From DASUBV01 sp035532295 (GTDB taxonomy: Bacteria > Actinomycetota > Actinomycetes > Streptosporangiales > Streptosporangiaceae), in NCBI GenBank assembly GCA_035532295.1, contig DATKRH010000247.1:17364-81363 (forward strand): a DNA stretch of 64,000 nucleotides. The letters are read 5' to 3'. Each line of letters starts with the position of its first letter. The stretch's first letter is position 1. The position numbers and the translations under genes are program-made. The notes under the pieces were generated by a model. The model saw only the letters and a program-made list of their open reading frames with translations, ran no database searches and was not told where the DNA came from. This document shows, piece after piece, positions 51,790-60,516 of the stretch.

Positions 51790-51856
51790 TCCACGATAGG
51801 CACAGCCACGGCGACGGTGATCGGCGATCTCGGGCACCTTGCGGGGAAGGATCGCG

Positions 51857-52312
51857 ATGTCGGCACGGCCAGAACTTACCCGGATGGCGCGACCTGACGA
51901 CTACGACGCGCTCGCGGCCGTGCTCAACGACTGGTGGGGCCGGCCCATCCTGCCCGCGCTCCCCCGGCTGTTCCTGGATCACTTCCACCGCACCAGCCTG
52001 GTGGTGGACGGCCCCGGCGGGCCGCTGGCGTTCCTCATCGGGATCCTGTCGCCCTCGGAGCCGGACCACGCCTACATCCATTTCGTGGGAGTCTCCCCGG
52101 CCGCCCGGCACCGGGGCCTGGCCCGGCAGCTCTACGCGGAGTTCTTCGAGTTGGCCCGCGCCGACGGGCGGCGGCACGTGAGCGCGGTCACCGCACCGGT
52201 CAACGGCGGCTCCATCGCCTTCCACCGGTCGATGGGCTTCACGGTCACCGGCCCGGTCGCGGACTACGACGGGCCCGGCCGCGACTACATCGTGTTCGAG
52301 CGCCTCCTCTAG
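51857..52312 (+). CDS. GNAT-family N-acetyltransferase
   Basis: A 151-residue acetyltransferase. The acetyl-CoA loop is FVGVSPAARHRGLARQLY (R/Q-x2-G-x-A-like), followed by the VTAPVNGGSIAFHRSMGF strand-helix typical of GNATs. Substrate unknown. ATG 51857 has GGAAGG upstream. It diverges from the flavoprotein gene. Confidence 0.83.
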   Translation: MSARPELTRMARPDDYDALAAVLNDWWGRPILPALPRLFLDHFHRTSLVVDGPGGPLAFLIGILSPSEPDHAYIHFVGVSPAARHRGLARQLYAEFFELARADGRRHVSAVTAPVNGGSIAFHRSMGFTVTGPVADYDGPGRDYIVFERLL

Positions 52313-52317
52313 GCCCT

Positions 52318-52656
52318 CGTGGCGGCTCCGAGGCCCGACAGGAGCCGCAGCTTGGCGTCGACCGCACTGTGATGACCTATCTGCTCGATGACCTGGAGCG
52401 GGCCGGGCTCATCGAGCGCCACCCGGACCCCGCCGACCGCCGGGCCCGCCGCATCGCGGCCACCGGCCGCGGCAGCGAGCTGCTCGACGACCTCGACCAG
52501 CGGCTCCGCGCGGCCGAGGACCAGGTGCTGACCGGGCTGACGGCGGCCGCGGACCGGCAGGCCTTCCGCGCCATGCTGGCGCAGCTCGCGACGCACGTGA
52601 ACGCCCTCGACCCGGTCCAGGACGCCTGCGCCGCGGCCCCGGCGGTCGCTACCTGA
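52318..52656 (+). pseudogene. MarR-family regulator fragment (N-terminal part missing)
   Basis: The frame reads LGVDRTVMTYLLDDLERAGL, IERHPDPADRRARRIAATG, then a dimerisation helix, i.e. the second half of a MarR winged helix and the C-terminal helices. The preceding N-terminal helices and first half of the DNA-binding domain are absent; the frame runs directly into the end of the acetyltransferase gene. An ATG at 52372 lies inside the recognition helix, so a functional product is unlikely. Confidence 0.65.
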
Positions 52657-52668
52657 GCCTGTCGTGCG

Positions 52669-53622
52669 CTAGGCGTGCGCGTCGCGGTAATGCGCGGCGA
52701 GCACGTCGCCGCCGAAGTCACCGCGCGGGCGGCGCAGCACGGTGTGCGCGTGGTTGCCGTCCGGAGCGGTGTCGTCGTACTCGATCAGCAGGTCATCGCC
52801 CTGCACCCGGTAATAGTGCGGCAGGCCCGGCGTGATCGGGCCCTCCCAGGCGAAGTGCAGCTCCCCGGCGTCCGCCCGGGCGGCCTCCCGAGCCGCCAGG
52901 GCCGGCGGCAGGCGGTCCAGGTAGAGCGCGACCAGCTGCCGCAGCGCCGCCCGGGCTGTCGGCCCGAGCCGCCCGGCCGCGATCCCGGCCGGCTCGATAC
53001 GCTCGGCGGCGCGGGGCCCGGTGCCGGTGCGGATGTCCGCGGGCGCCGCCTCGGACACCACGGCGGCGGCGCGCCCGGCCGGGCCGAGCGCGCTCAGCAG
53101 CGCCCGCGCCAGGTCCTCCTCCGGGCCCAGCGGCCGGGACACGGGCCGGCCAGCGTAGCTGACCAGCGCCGGGTTAGCGCCGAGGAAGACCGGGGCCGGG
53201 GAGACCTCGCCGTCGGCGATGGTCATCGTCACCGAGAGGTGGTGCCCCTCAAACCGCCACGACCAGGGACGATCCCCGTCCGGGTCGCCGAAGACGGCCA
53301 CCCAGTAGTCACCGCTGTGCCGGCTGTTGCACCAGTCCTCCCGGCGGTCGAGCACCTCCTCGAGGGCGATGATCCCCATGGCCTGCGCGTAGGCATGCTC
53401 GCTCAGGGCGGTCGCCAGAAGGCGGTGCGCGGCCTTGCGCGCGGCCCCGCTCAGGTCCGCGATACATGCTCCGGGCCGCGACCGCGGCCGGTATTCGAGC
53501 CATCGGCGGGCAGCGTCGTCGCCGAACGGCCGCGCGGCGAGCGCCCGCTGCTCACCGCCGAGGGCGTCCAGCACGGCCGTCGCGGCCGAGCGCATCTGGC
53601 CGGGGAGCACATCAGCGGTCAT
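52669..53622 (-). CDS. DUF3500 protein
   Basis: A 317-residue protein with the DUF3500 signatures DYWVAVFGDPDGDRPWSWRFEGHHLSVTMTI-like region (about residues 103-133; key residues W, R, F, E, G, H, H), LGANPALV and a C-terminal HYYRVQGDDLLIEYDDT. The function is unknown; it is soluble and widespread in actinobacteria. It is convergent with the MarR fragment, with only 12 bp between them. Confidence 0.8.
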   Translation of the reverse strand: MTADVLPGQMRSAATAVLDALGGEQRALAARPFGDDAARRWLEYRPRSRPGACIADLSGAARKAAHRLLATALSEHAYAQAMGIIALEEVLDRREDWCNSRHSGDYWVAVFGDPDGDRPWSWRFEGHHLSVTMTIADGEVSPAPVFLGANPALVSYAGRPVSRPLGPEEDLARALLSALGPAGRAAAVVSEAAPADIRTGTGPRAAERIEPAGIAAGRLGPTARAALRQLVALYLDRLPPALAAREAARADAGELHFAWEGPITPGLPHYYRVQGDDLLIEYDDTAPDGNHAHTVLRRPRGDFGGDVLAAHYRDAHA

Positions 53623-53708
53623 GGACTCGGTATATCAGGGCACGGCCGCGACATCACCCCCGATATCTCCGCGGTGTCACGCGGCGGCCTCGACGTAATG
53701 ACGCCGGG

Positions 53709-54656
53709 CTACCGCCAGCCGGTGCGGAGCCGCAGCCAGTCCAGCGTGACGGCGCCCTGGGCGGCCTGGAACGCGCGGACCGTCGGGATACCCGGCGGAT
53801 CCGGCTGCCGGGATGCCCGCACAAAGTACCCGGCCAGCGCGGCCAGGACGGCGGTGACCGCCGCCGGATCGGCGTCGCGGGCTACGGGGTGGCCGGTGAA
53901 CACCTCCTCGGCCGGCGGCCCGCCCTGCATCGCGATACTCGGCGCCATGCACAGCAGGTCGACCCACGGCGCGCCGATGCACGCCCACGGCCAGTCGACG
54001 AAGACGACCCGGTCGGCGGTCAGCAGGATGTTGTCCGCCCGCAGGTCGGTATGGACCAGCCCCGCGCCCGCGCCCGCGGCCGGCCAGCCCGCCTCCAGTT
54101 CCGCCAGTTCCGCCAGGTGATCGCGGGCCCAGCGGTCGAGCCCGGTCAGGCCGTCGGTCCCGCGCCCCGCCTGAGCCAGCAGTCCCCGCCAGCCCGCGAA
54201 GGCCCGGGCATTGGCGTCGGCCAGCGCGGGCGCGTCGAACGGAGCCGGGGTCAGGGATGTCGCCAGGTCGGTCAGCGCGGCCAGGACCCGGGCCAGTTCC
54301 GGCGGCCGCCAGGGCTGGGCGGGCATCGCACCGTCAATGTCCTCGAAGAGCAGCAGCACCCAGCCGTCGTCCTCAATGGTGCCCAGGAGCCTCGGCGCGG
54401 GGACGTGCGCGGGCAGCGCCGCGGCGATCCGGGCCTCCATGCGGTAGATGCCGGGCGAGTCCGGGTTCAGCTCCGGCCCGACGGCCTTGGCGAAGGCCCG
54501 GCGCCCGGTGTCCAGCCGCAACCGGGCTGCGGCACCCGGCGAGAACCCGCCCGGCTGGGTGATGGCCTCCACCACCGCCCCGCCCAGTTGCTGCTCCGCG
54601 GCGAGCCGCAGGCCGGCCGGCACCTGGGCCCAGGGCAGCCTGGTACCGCCGGGCAT
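53709..54656 (-). CDS. APH-family phosphotransferase
   Basis: A 315-residue aminoglycoside/choline-kinase-like enzyme. The catalytic Brenner motif is LVHTDLRADNILL (H-x-D-x4-N), the Mg2+ Asp is in VVFVDWPWA (DxG position replaced by DWP), and VLLLFEDIDG is the hinge. Substrate unknown. ATG 54656 overlaps the map stop codon (TGATG), and GTG 54659 is nearly equivalent, so it is translated with the methionine aminopeptidase gene. Confidence 0.82.
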   Translation of the reverse strand: MPGGTRLPWAQVPAGLRLAAEQQLGGAVVEAITQPGGFSPGAAARLRLDTGRRAFAKAVGPELNPDSPGIYRMEARIAAALPAHVPAPRLLGTIEDDGWVLLLFEDIDGAMPAQPWRPPELARVLAALTDLATSLTPAPFDAPALADANARAFAGWRGLLAQAGRGTDGLTGLDRWARDHLAELAELEAGWPAAGAGAGLVHTDLRADNILLTADRVVFVDWPWACIGAPWVDLLCMAPSIAMQGGPPAEEVFTGHPVARDADPAAVTAVLAALAGYFVRASRQPDPPGIPTVRAFQAAQGAVTLDWLRLRTGWR

Positions 54657-55423
54657 CACGGTGCCGTGAGGATACGCGGCCCGTCGTCGGTGATGGCGAC
54701 CGTGTGCTCGACGTGCGCCGCGCGGCTGCCATCGCCGCTGCGCAGCGTCCAGCCGTCGTGGTCGACCCGGTAGCTGTCGTGGCCCCCGGCCATGAACCAC
54801 GGCTCGATCGCGATGACCAGGCCGGCGGCGAGCCGCAGGCCCCGGCCTGCCCGGCCGTCGTTGGGAACCGAGGGCGACTCGTGCATCGTGTGCCCCACGC
54901 CGTGCCCCCCGAAGTCGGTGTGCAGGCCATACCCCGCCGCCCGCGCGAGAGCGCCGATGGCCGCCGAGATATCCCCGAGCCGGCCACCGGGCCTGGCCGC
55001 CGCGATGCCGGCGGCCAGGGCCGCCTCCGCCGTCTTGATCAGCGCTGCGTCGGACGGGTGCGCCCGGCCAATGGCGAAGGAGATGGCGGCGTCGCCCGTC
55101 CAGCCGTTCAGGGTCGCGCCGCAGTCGACGCTCAGCAGGTCGCCATCGCGCAGCCGGTAGCCGTCCGGGATGCCGTGCAGCGCGGCGTCATTCACCGACG
55201 TGCAGATCACCGCCGGGAACGGCGAGTGCGCGAAGCTGGGCTGATAGCCAAGGAACGGCGACGTCGCGCCCGCATCGGCCAGGACCGACCGCGCCACGTG
55301 GTCCAGCTCCTTGAGCGCGATCCCGGCCGCCGCATGATCGCGGACGGCCGCGAGCGCAACGGCGACCACCCGGCCGGCGGCGCGCATCGCCTCGATTTCA
55401 GCCGACGACTTGAGCTCGACCAC
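54656..55423 (-). CDS. map: type I methionine aminopeptidase
   Basis: A 255-residue metallopeptidase removing initiator Met. All five metal ligands are visible: Asp in VDCGATLNGWTGDAAISF (two Asp), His in GGHGVGHTMHE, Glu in VIAIEPWF and Glu in AHVEHTVAIT. GTG 55423 has GGAGG 6 nt upstream; the frame is open far upstream but without homology. It is not in a ribosomal-protein operon, so it is probably an extra paralog of the housekeeping map. Confidence 0.9.
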   Translation of the reverse strand: MVELKSSAEIEAMRAAGRVVAVALAAVRDHAAAGIALKELDHVARSVLADAGATSPFLGYQPSFAHSPFPAVICTSVNDAALHGIPDGYRLRDGDLLSVDCGATLNGWTGDAAISFAIGRAHPSDAALIKTAEAALAAGIAAARPGGRLGDISAAIGALARAAGYGLHTDFGGHGVGHTMHESPSVPNDGRAGRGLRLAAGLVIAIEPWFMAGGHDSYRVDHDGWTLRSGDGSRAAHVEHTVAITDDGPRILTAP

Positions 55424-55470
55424 AGGCAGCCTCCCGCGAGTATCCGCCCGCCGCCTGGTCAGCCGACGGG

Positions 55471-56280
55471 TCATCGGGCGGGCGGCGTGTCTGACGCCAC
55501 GCCAGGATCCCAGATGTAGGGCGTGGTGCGCGCCAGGGGCACGAACCCCAGCCGGGCCAGGATCGGCTGGCTGGCCGGCAGCGCGTCCACCTGCAGGTAA
55601 CGGTAGCCGCGGGCGGCGGCCAGCTGGGCCCGGTAGGCCACGAGCGCCCGGTAAATGCCCTGGCCGCGCCAGGCGCGAACCGTGCCGCCGCCCCACAGGC
55701 CCGCGAAATCGCAGCCGGGCGGAAACTCGGCCCGTGCCGCGCAGACCGGCTCCGCGCCGGCGTAGGCGATCACCATCGCCACCGACTCGGGCGAGCTGGC
55801 CAGCCTGGTGAACAGCGACTGGCGCAGCCGGGGCTGGGCCGCGCCGAAGACCCGCTCGTGGACGTCGAAGAGCTGGCCAACCCCAGCCGCGTCGGTCACC
55901 TGCGCCACCGCCACGCCGTCCGGCAGCCGCACCTCCGCCGCTACCTGCTCTGTCTCGGCCACCATGAGCAGTTCCTCGTCGTCGGCCACAAAGCCGGCCG
56001 CGACCAGCCGCCGGGCCAGGTCAGCGGGCTGATCGTAGTCGTAGAGCTTCCATTCGAACTGCTGGCGGCGGGCCTTGAAGAACTCCACCTGGGCGGCGAT
56101 CACGTCGTCGGCATTGCCGGGGTCCAGCCGCGACCAGGTGATCCACGAGGCGCCCCGGTCGTCGGGCGATATGCAGCGCACCACGGTGCCGTCCGCCTCG
56201 ATGAGCACTCCCGGCTCATCGGGCTGAGTGCTCTGGCGTACCTGGGCATCGAACGCGGCGAGCGCGCTGGCGGAGATCAT
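55471..56280 (-). CDS. GNAT-family N-acetyltransferase
   Basis: A 269-residue protein: an N-terminal half of unknown type and a C-terminal GNAT domain with LWGGGTVRAWRGQGIYRALV (acetyl-CoA loop WRGQGIYRAL), then VDALPASQPILARLGFVPL. Substrate unknown. ATG 56280 is chosen; frames further upstream run through a short GC repeat. Confidence 0.8.
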   Translation of the reverse strand: MISASALAAFDAQVRQSTQPDEPGVLIEADGTVVRCISPDDRGASWITWSRLDPGNADDVIAAQVEFFKARRQQFEWKLYDYDQPADLARRLVAAGFVADDEELLMVAETEQVAAEVRLPDGVAVAQVTDAAGVGQLFDVHERVFGAAQPRLRQSLFTRLASSPESVAMVIAYAGAEPVCAARAEFPPGCDFAGLWGGGTVRAWRGQGIYRALVAYRAQLAAARGYRYLQVDALPASQPILARLGFVPLARTTPYIWDPGVASDTPPAR

Positions 56281-56529
56281 CGGCAGCCAGGCCACCACGA
56301 TAGGCCGGCCAGCGCAAGTCCATTTCCGGTTCACGCCCCGGGGGCGATTTTCCTGGCGATGACCAGCGAGACCGGCGGGGCCAGCGAGACCGGCGGGGCG
56401 CGATCGGGCCGGAGGCACGGTTCCAACACATTCAGCGCAAAATCATTGATCTCGCGTTACGTCGGAGTTAAGTTATCGGCACGCCTGGCTCGCCTGGCGG
56501 AAATCATCGGCTCAACCCGAGGGGGCCGC

Positions 56530-58416
56530 ATGAGTGCGACCGCGACTGATCCCGTCTCCGCGCAGCGAGGGTGGTCCTCCACCCTGTGGCATCGCCAGCT
56601 CGACAGTTATCCGGAAACACGCCTTCGATACATGTACCTGGCCATTACCGTGCTGGCCACGATCACGCTGTATTACGAGCTGTATGTCGGCGCGTCGGTC
56701 TCGACGCTGCTGCTGCCCGCCCTGCACATGAGCTTTACCTTTTACGTCACGGCATTGGCGTTCGGGAACCTGATCGGCGCCTTCGGCTCGCTGTTCGCCG
56801 GGCTCGCCGACCGGGTCGGCCGGACCAACCTGGTGGTCTTCGGACTGCTGTTCACCGGCGTCTTCACCGCCTTCATCATGCCGGCGGCGACGAGCCGGTG
56901 GCCGTTCACGATCGAGTCCTTCGTGGTCGGGATCGTGGAAGGCATGGCCCTGGTCGCCACCCCGGCCCTGATCCGCGACTTCTCCCCGCAGGTCGGCCGG
57001 GCCTCGGCGATGGGCTTCTGGACCAGCGGCCCGGTCCTGGGCAGCCTCATCGTGGCGGTCGTCGCCAGCAATACGGTCCCGGCCGTGGTCCACAACGTGA
57101 CCTTCTGGACGCACGAGTACAAGATCTGCGGCATCGCCGGCCTCGTCGTGTTCGTCATCACCTTCCTGGGCCTGCGGGAACTGTCGCCGCGGCTGCGCGA
57201 CCAGCTGATGGTGACGATGCACGACCGCCTGCTCGTCGAGGCCAGGGCCAAGGGCCTCGATATTGAGGCGGCGCTGCGCCACCCGTTCCGCCAGCTGCTC
57301 AAGGCCGACGTGATCATCTCCGCCCTCGGCGTCGCGGTCATGCTGCTCACCTACTACACGGCCGTGGCCTTCGGCGTGATCTACCTGTCCACCGTGTTCG
57401 GGGAGTCCACCAAGGACGCGAACGGGCTGGGCAACTGGAACTGGAGCTTCAACGTCATCGCCGTGATCCTGGTCGGGGTGCTGTCCGACCGGCTCCGCGT
57501 GCGCAAGCCGTTCATGGTGGCTGGCGGCGTCCTCGCGGCGGTCATGCTAGTCATCTTCCTGGAGCAGGTCGGCCATCATCCCAGCTACTACACGCTCGCG
57601 ATCATCCTGGCGCTGCTGTCGTTCTTCACCGGGATCGCCTACACGCCGTGGATGGCCAGCTTCACCGAGACCGTCGAGGCCCGCAACCCGGCCCTGATCG
57701 CCACCGGACTGGCGATCTGGGGCTGGATCGTGCGCGTCGTGGTGTTCGCCTCGTTCCTGATCATCCCGACGATCATCTCCTCGGTCAGCCCGCTGGTGAA
57801 CTACGGCGGCACCGTGGCGACCTATGCCACCCAGTACAAGAGTCAGCTCGCGTTCGCCACCACCCACCCGCAGATCGTCGCGAACGCCCAGAAGTACCAG
57901 GTGCAGCTGGCGAACGCGCAGAAGTTCGCGCCCGAACTGGCCGTCCTCCAGGCGAACCCGGCGCTGTTCGCCAGGCTGGCCGCCTACAAGAACCCGGCCA
58001 CCATCCCGCCCAAGCTGATCGGCCAGGCGGTCGCGGCGGCCGGCGGCGGCGCCGCGGGCCAGGCCGTGCTGCAGAGCATCTCGGCGAACCAGGCGGCCAT
58101 CACGGGCGTCATCGCCGTGGCCCCGCAACTGCGGGCCATCGCGCCGTTCGCGGCGCAGCTGACCGCCCTGTCCAAGGTCCCGCCGCAGGTCTTCGCCTAC
58201 CTCAAGGCCCACGGGGCCGCCGTCCAGAAGGCGTCAGCGGACGCGCCCGGGCAGTGGAAGACCTGGTACTGGGTGTGCTTCGGCGGCTTCATCTTCTTCC
58301 TGCTGTGCATTCCGCTGCTGCACGGCCGCTGGTCGCCGAGGGCCGCCAAGCGGGATGAGGATGAGCACGAGGCCATGGTCGACGCGGAGCTGGCCAAGCT
58401 CGGCGCCACTGCCTGA
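56530..58416 (+). CDS. MFS transporter with large extra loop domain
   Basis: A 628-residue MFS permease of the metabolite:H+ symporter type. The motif A loop is GLADRVGRTNLVVFG, and other MFS segments are ALVATPALIRDFSP and GVLSDRLRVRKPFMV. About 150 residues (roughly 425-580) between the penultimate and last TM helix form an Ala/Gln-rich helical domain outside the membrane core (AQKYQVQLANAQKFAPELA). The gene follows a 250-bp upstream region and ends at a strong hairpin. Substrate unknown. Confidence 0.85.
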   Translation: MSATATDPVSAQRGWSSTLWHRQLDSYPETRLRYMYLAITVLATITLYYELYVGASVSTLLLPALHMSFTFYVTALAFGNLIGAFGSLFAGLADRVGRTNLVVFGLLFTGVFTAFIMPAATSRWPFTIESFVVGIVEGMALVATPALIRDFSPQVGRASAMGFWTSGPVLGSLIVAVVASNTVPAVVHNVTFWTHEYKICGIAGLVVFVITFLGLRELSPRLRDQLMVTMHDRLLVEARAKGLDIEAALRHPFRQLLKADVIISALGVAVMLLTYYTAVAFGVIYLSTVFGESTKDANGLGNWNWSFNVIAVILVGVLSDRLRVRKPFMVAGGVLAAVMLVIFLEQVGHHPSYYTLAIILALLSFFTGIAYTPWMASFTETVEARNPALIATGLAIWGWIVRVVVFASFLIIPTIISSVSPLVNYGGTVATYATQYKSQLAFATTHPQIVANAQKYQVQLANAQKFAPELAVLQANPALFARLAAYKNPATIPPKLIGQAVAAAGGGAAGQAVLQSISANQAAITGVIAVAPQLRAIAPFAAQLTALSKVPPQVFAYLKAHGAAVQKASADAPGQWKTWYWVCFGGFIFFLLCIPLLHGRWSPRAAKRDEDEHEAMVDAELAKLGATA

Positions 58417-58466
58417 CCGACCGCACCGGATCGCACCGGATCCGCGACCCGGATCTGACCAGGTCA

Positions 58467-58502
58467 CGGCGGCGGGCCAGCCCTTGGACTGGCCCGCCGC
58501 TG
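58467..58502 (+). terminator. terminator hairpin after the MFS gene
   Basis: CGGCGGGCCAG (58470-58480) pairs perfectly with CTGGCCCGCCG (58489-58499) around an 8-nt loop, and the stem can extend by up to three more pairs. Confidence 0.8.
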
Positions 58503-58650
58503 GCATGTCCGCCGCCACGCGCGCGGCGGCGGTGCTCGACAGCGCCCGGCCGTCATAGGACACTGGCTAACGCCCTGGGGGCAGGGCAGCGACGCTGATG
58601 GACCGCCAGGGGGCACCGTTGCTCGGCTGGCCTGGGGGGGCTGCTACCTG

Positions 58651-59289
58651 ATGATCGCGCAGGCCGATGAGATCGTGCTCGCGCTCGAGCCGACGACGAT
58701 CGCCGAGTGGGACGTGCGGGACCTGTTATCGGGAGAGCCCTCCGCCGGCCTGGCCTTCACCACGCGGGAAGACGCCAGGCGCCTCCTCGATCAGGTCGTC
58801 CTGTCGCTGCCGAGGCGAAGCCCCATCCGGGATCTGGATGAATATGCGGCGCAGAATGCGGCGGTGGTCCGGCAGCCGATGGCTGCCGACACCGGGCGGT
58901 TCGATTTCCATGTCATGGAGCTTCCCGTCAGCATCTGCGTCCCGGCGGGCCGCCAGCTGACCCGGCTGCGCCTGGGCCTGGACGCCCGGACGGTCGGCGT
59001 TCCGGAGTTCCCGGTGGTCGCCTACGACACGCTGCCCGCGCCCGGCGGCGAGCTGACCAGCCCGGTGACGTGGGACCTCAGCGGTGACGCAATCGGCGAG
59101 GGGTTCACGGCCCGCGTGATCTGGCGCGTGCCCAGGCGGGTCCCGCTCAAGGTGTCGGCAAGCCTGCTGGGCGAAGTGCAGGGGCCCGGTGAGCCGCGGG
59201 AAGACGGCGCGGTGCCACGGGACGGCGCGCTTCGGCTGCGCAAGGCCCAGTTCCGCTCGGTCAGCCAGTATTACGCCATTCCATCCTGA
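58651..59289 (+). CDS. conserved hypothetical protein
   Basis: A 212-residue soluble protein. The first half is mixed (ADEIVLALEPTTIAEWDVRD), and the second half is beta-rich with GRQLTRLRLGLDARTVGV and TARVIWRVPRRVPLKVSASL. It has no Cys clusters, TM segments or known motif. ATG 58651 follows a G-rich stretch that could act as a ribosome site. It may be a single-gene unit. Confidence 0.55.
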   Translation: MIAQADEIVLALEPTTIAEWDVRDLLSGEPSAGLAFTTREDARRLLDQVVLSLPRRSPIRDLDEYAAQNAAVVRQPMAADTGRFDFHVMELPVSICVPAGRQLTRLRLGLDARTVGVPEFPVVAYDTLPAPGGELTSPVTWDLSGDAIGEGFTARVIWRVPRRVPLKVSASLLGEVQGPGEPREDGAVPRDGALRLRKAQFRSVSQYYAIPS

Positions 59290-59323
59290 CGGGGCGCATC
59301 GGCTGGCCCAGTATCAGACGCCG

Positions 59324-59415
59324 CCGTATCGTCCGCCACCGTATCGTCCGGCACCGTATCGAAACGGACTCGTTCCGCAATATTTGCGATACGCGACCGT
59401 GCCGGAAAATTCCGG
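59324..59415. repeat. cluster of short repeats and palindromes between convergent genes
   Basis: A 15-nt unit CCGTATCGTCCGCCA repeats at 59324, 59339 and partly 59354. Three inverted repeats follow at once: CGAAAC-6-GTTCCG (59360-59377, one mismatch), GCAA-TAT-TTGC (59377-59387) and CCGGAA-AA-TTCCGG (59402-59415). This lies in the 143-bp gap between two converging genes. Confidence 0.7.
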
Positions 59416-59432
59416 TACGCAGCCGTTTCGGG

Positions 59433-59603
59433 TCAGTCACGGGCGGCACCGGTGGCGTCGGCGTCGAATGCGTCCAGCTTAAACCGGACGTGCAATTGCA
59501 GCGCCTCGAGGAAATGCCGCGCCTCGGCGTCCCGCTCATCAAAAACGAGTTCCCAGCGGTGCGTATTGCCGGTGTCGTCTTCCCAGCTGACTAGTGCCTT
59601 CAT
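59433..59603 (-). CDS. small hypothetical protein
   Basis: A 56-codon frame from ATG 59603 (KALVSWEDDTGNTHRWELVF then DERDAEARHFLEALQLHV). The content is GC-ended and the predicted pattern is beta-beta-helix. A longer frame to 59663 is open but its start is less likely. The family is not recognised; the residue pattern looks like a real small protein rather than chance. Confidence 0.45.
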   Translation of the reverse strand: MKALVSWEDDTGNTHRWELVFDERDAEARHFLEALQLHVRFKLDAFDADATGAARD

Positions 59604-59847
59604 GATGGGCCTGACATACCCGGCCCGTGTCCCGCCATGCGCGCAGATCCCGCCCTTCTCCATAATCTTTTCCCCGCCGCCACTCCACCGCCCGCTGGCA
59701 CGGGCTACTGGCGGTCGAGCGCGCGATCATGCGTTTCTATGTTACATCCATGTTTCTGTGGCGACACGGTCCTGCCCGGCAGGTCACGGCTTGAGCCTGT
59801 CGCCAGCGACCGGCCCGCGACGCACGGGCACCGGCTAGCGTGATCCC

Positions 59848-60495
59848 ATGTCCTGGCAGCAGCTAGCCGATCTCCCGTTCGCCCGGGCGCTGAGCGCGCA
59901 TCCCGGCGGCCTGGCCGCCGGAGAGGCCTACGACGGCGCCCACTTCGACCAGGCCGCCCTGGACGACGCGAACGGCTCGGGCAGCCACTTCCTGGAGTGC
60001 GCGTTCACCCGGGTGTCGCTGCAGGACAGCGTGCTAGCGGGGGCCCAGTTCGCCGACGTCTGGCTGCATGACGTCCGCCTGATCTCGACCAGCCTCGCGC
60101 GCACGAGCTGGCGAGACGTTACCTTTAACGGCGCCGTCCTGGCCGGTGTGGAGATGTTCGGCTCGGGACTGCGCCGGGTGACCTTTGACCGGTGCAAGCT
60201 GGACTCCGTCAACTTCCGGGACTCCGACCTGACGGACGTGACCTTCGACGGCTGCGTGCTGCGCGAGGTGGACTTCGGCGGCGCCCGGCTGACCAGGACC
60301 GCGTTCCCCCAGTCCCGGCTGGCCGGCACCAAGCTGACGAAGGTGACGCTGGACCAGGTGGATCTGCGCGGCGCCGAGCTCGGCATCACCGTCGACGCCC
60401 TCGCGCTGGGCGGTGCCATCGTGACCACCGCTCAGCTCATCGCGATGGCGCCGGTGCTCGCGCAGGCCATCGGCATCGTCGTCAAGGACCAGTAG
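59848..60495 (+). CDS. pentapeptide-repeat protein
   Basis: A 215-residue right-handed quadrilateral beta-helix protein. Repeats of the A(D/N)LXX type run through residues ~30-180 (AQFADVWLHDVRL, VNFRDSDLTDVTFDGCVL, ADLRG-like VDLRGAEL). Related proteins include Qnr and MfpA, which mimic DNA and protect gyrase, but most family members are uncharacterised. The C-terminal VTTAQLIAMAPVLAQAIGI is a helix that could mediate dimerisation. Confidence 0.82.
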   Translation: MSWQQLADLPFARALSAHPGGLAAGEAYDGAHFDQAALDDANGSGSHFLECAFTRVSLQDSVLAGAQFADVWLHDVRLISTSLARTSWRDVTFNGAVLAGVEMFGSGLRRVTFDRCKLDSVNFRDSDLTDVTFDGCVLREVDFGGARLTRTAFPQSRLAGTKLTKVTLDQVDLRGAELGITVDALALGGAIVTTAQLIAMAPVLAQAIGIVVKDQ

Positions 60496-60516
60496 CGCCG
60501 GCGGCCGGGCCCGCGG

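Noticed and set aside
54656..55696. Longer methionine aminopeptidase with a 90-residue N-terminal extension
   Set aside because: The extension is Arg/Pro/Gly-rich antisense-like sequence without homology, while GTG 55423 has a good ribosome site and matches the family N-terminus.
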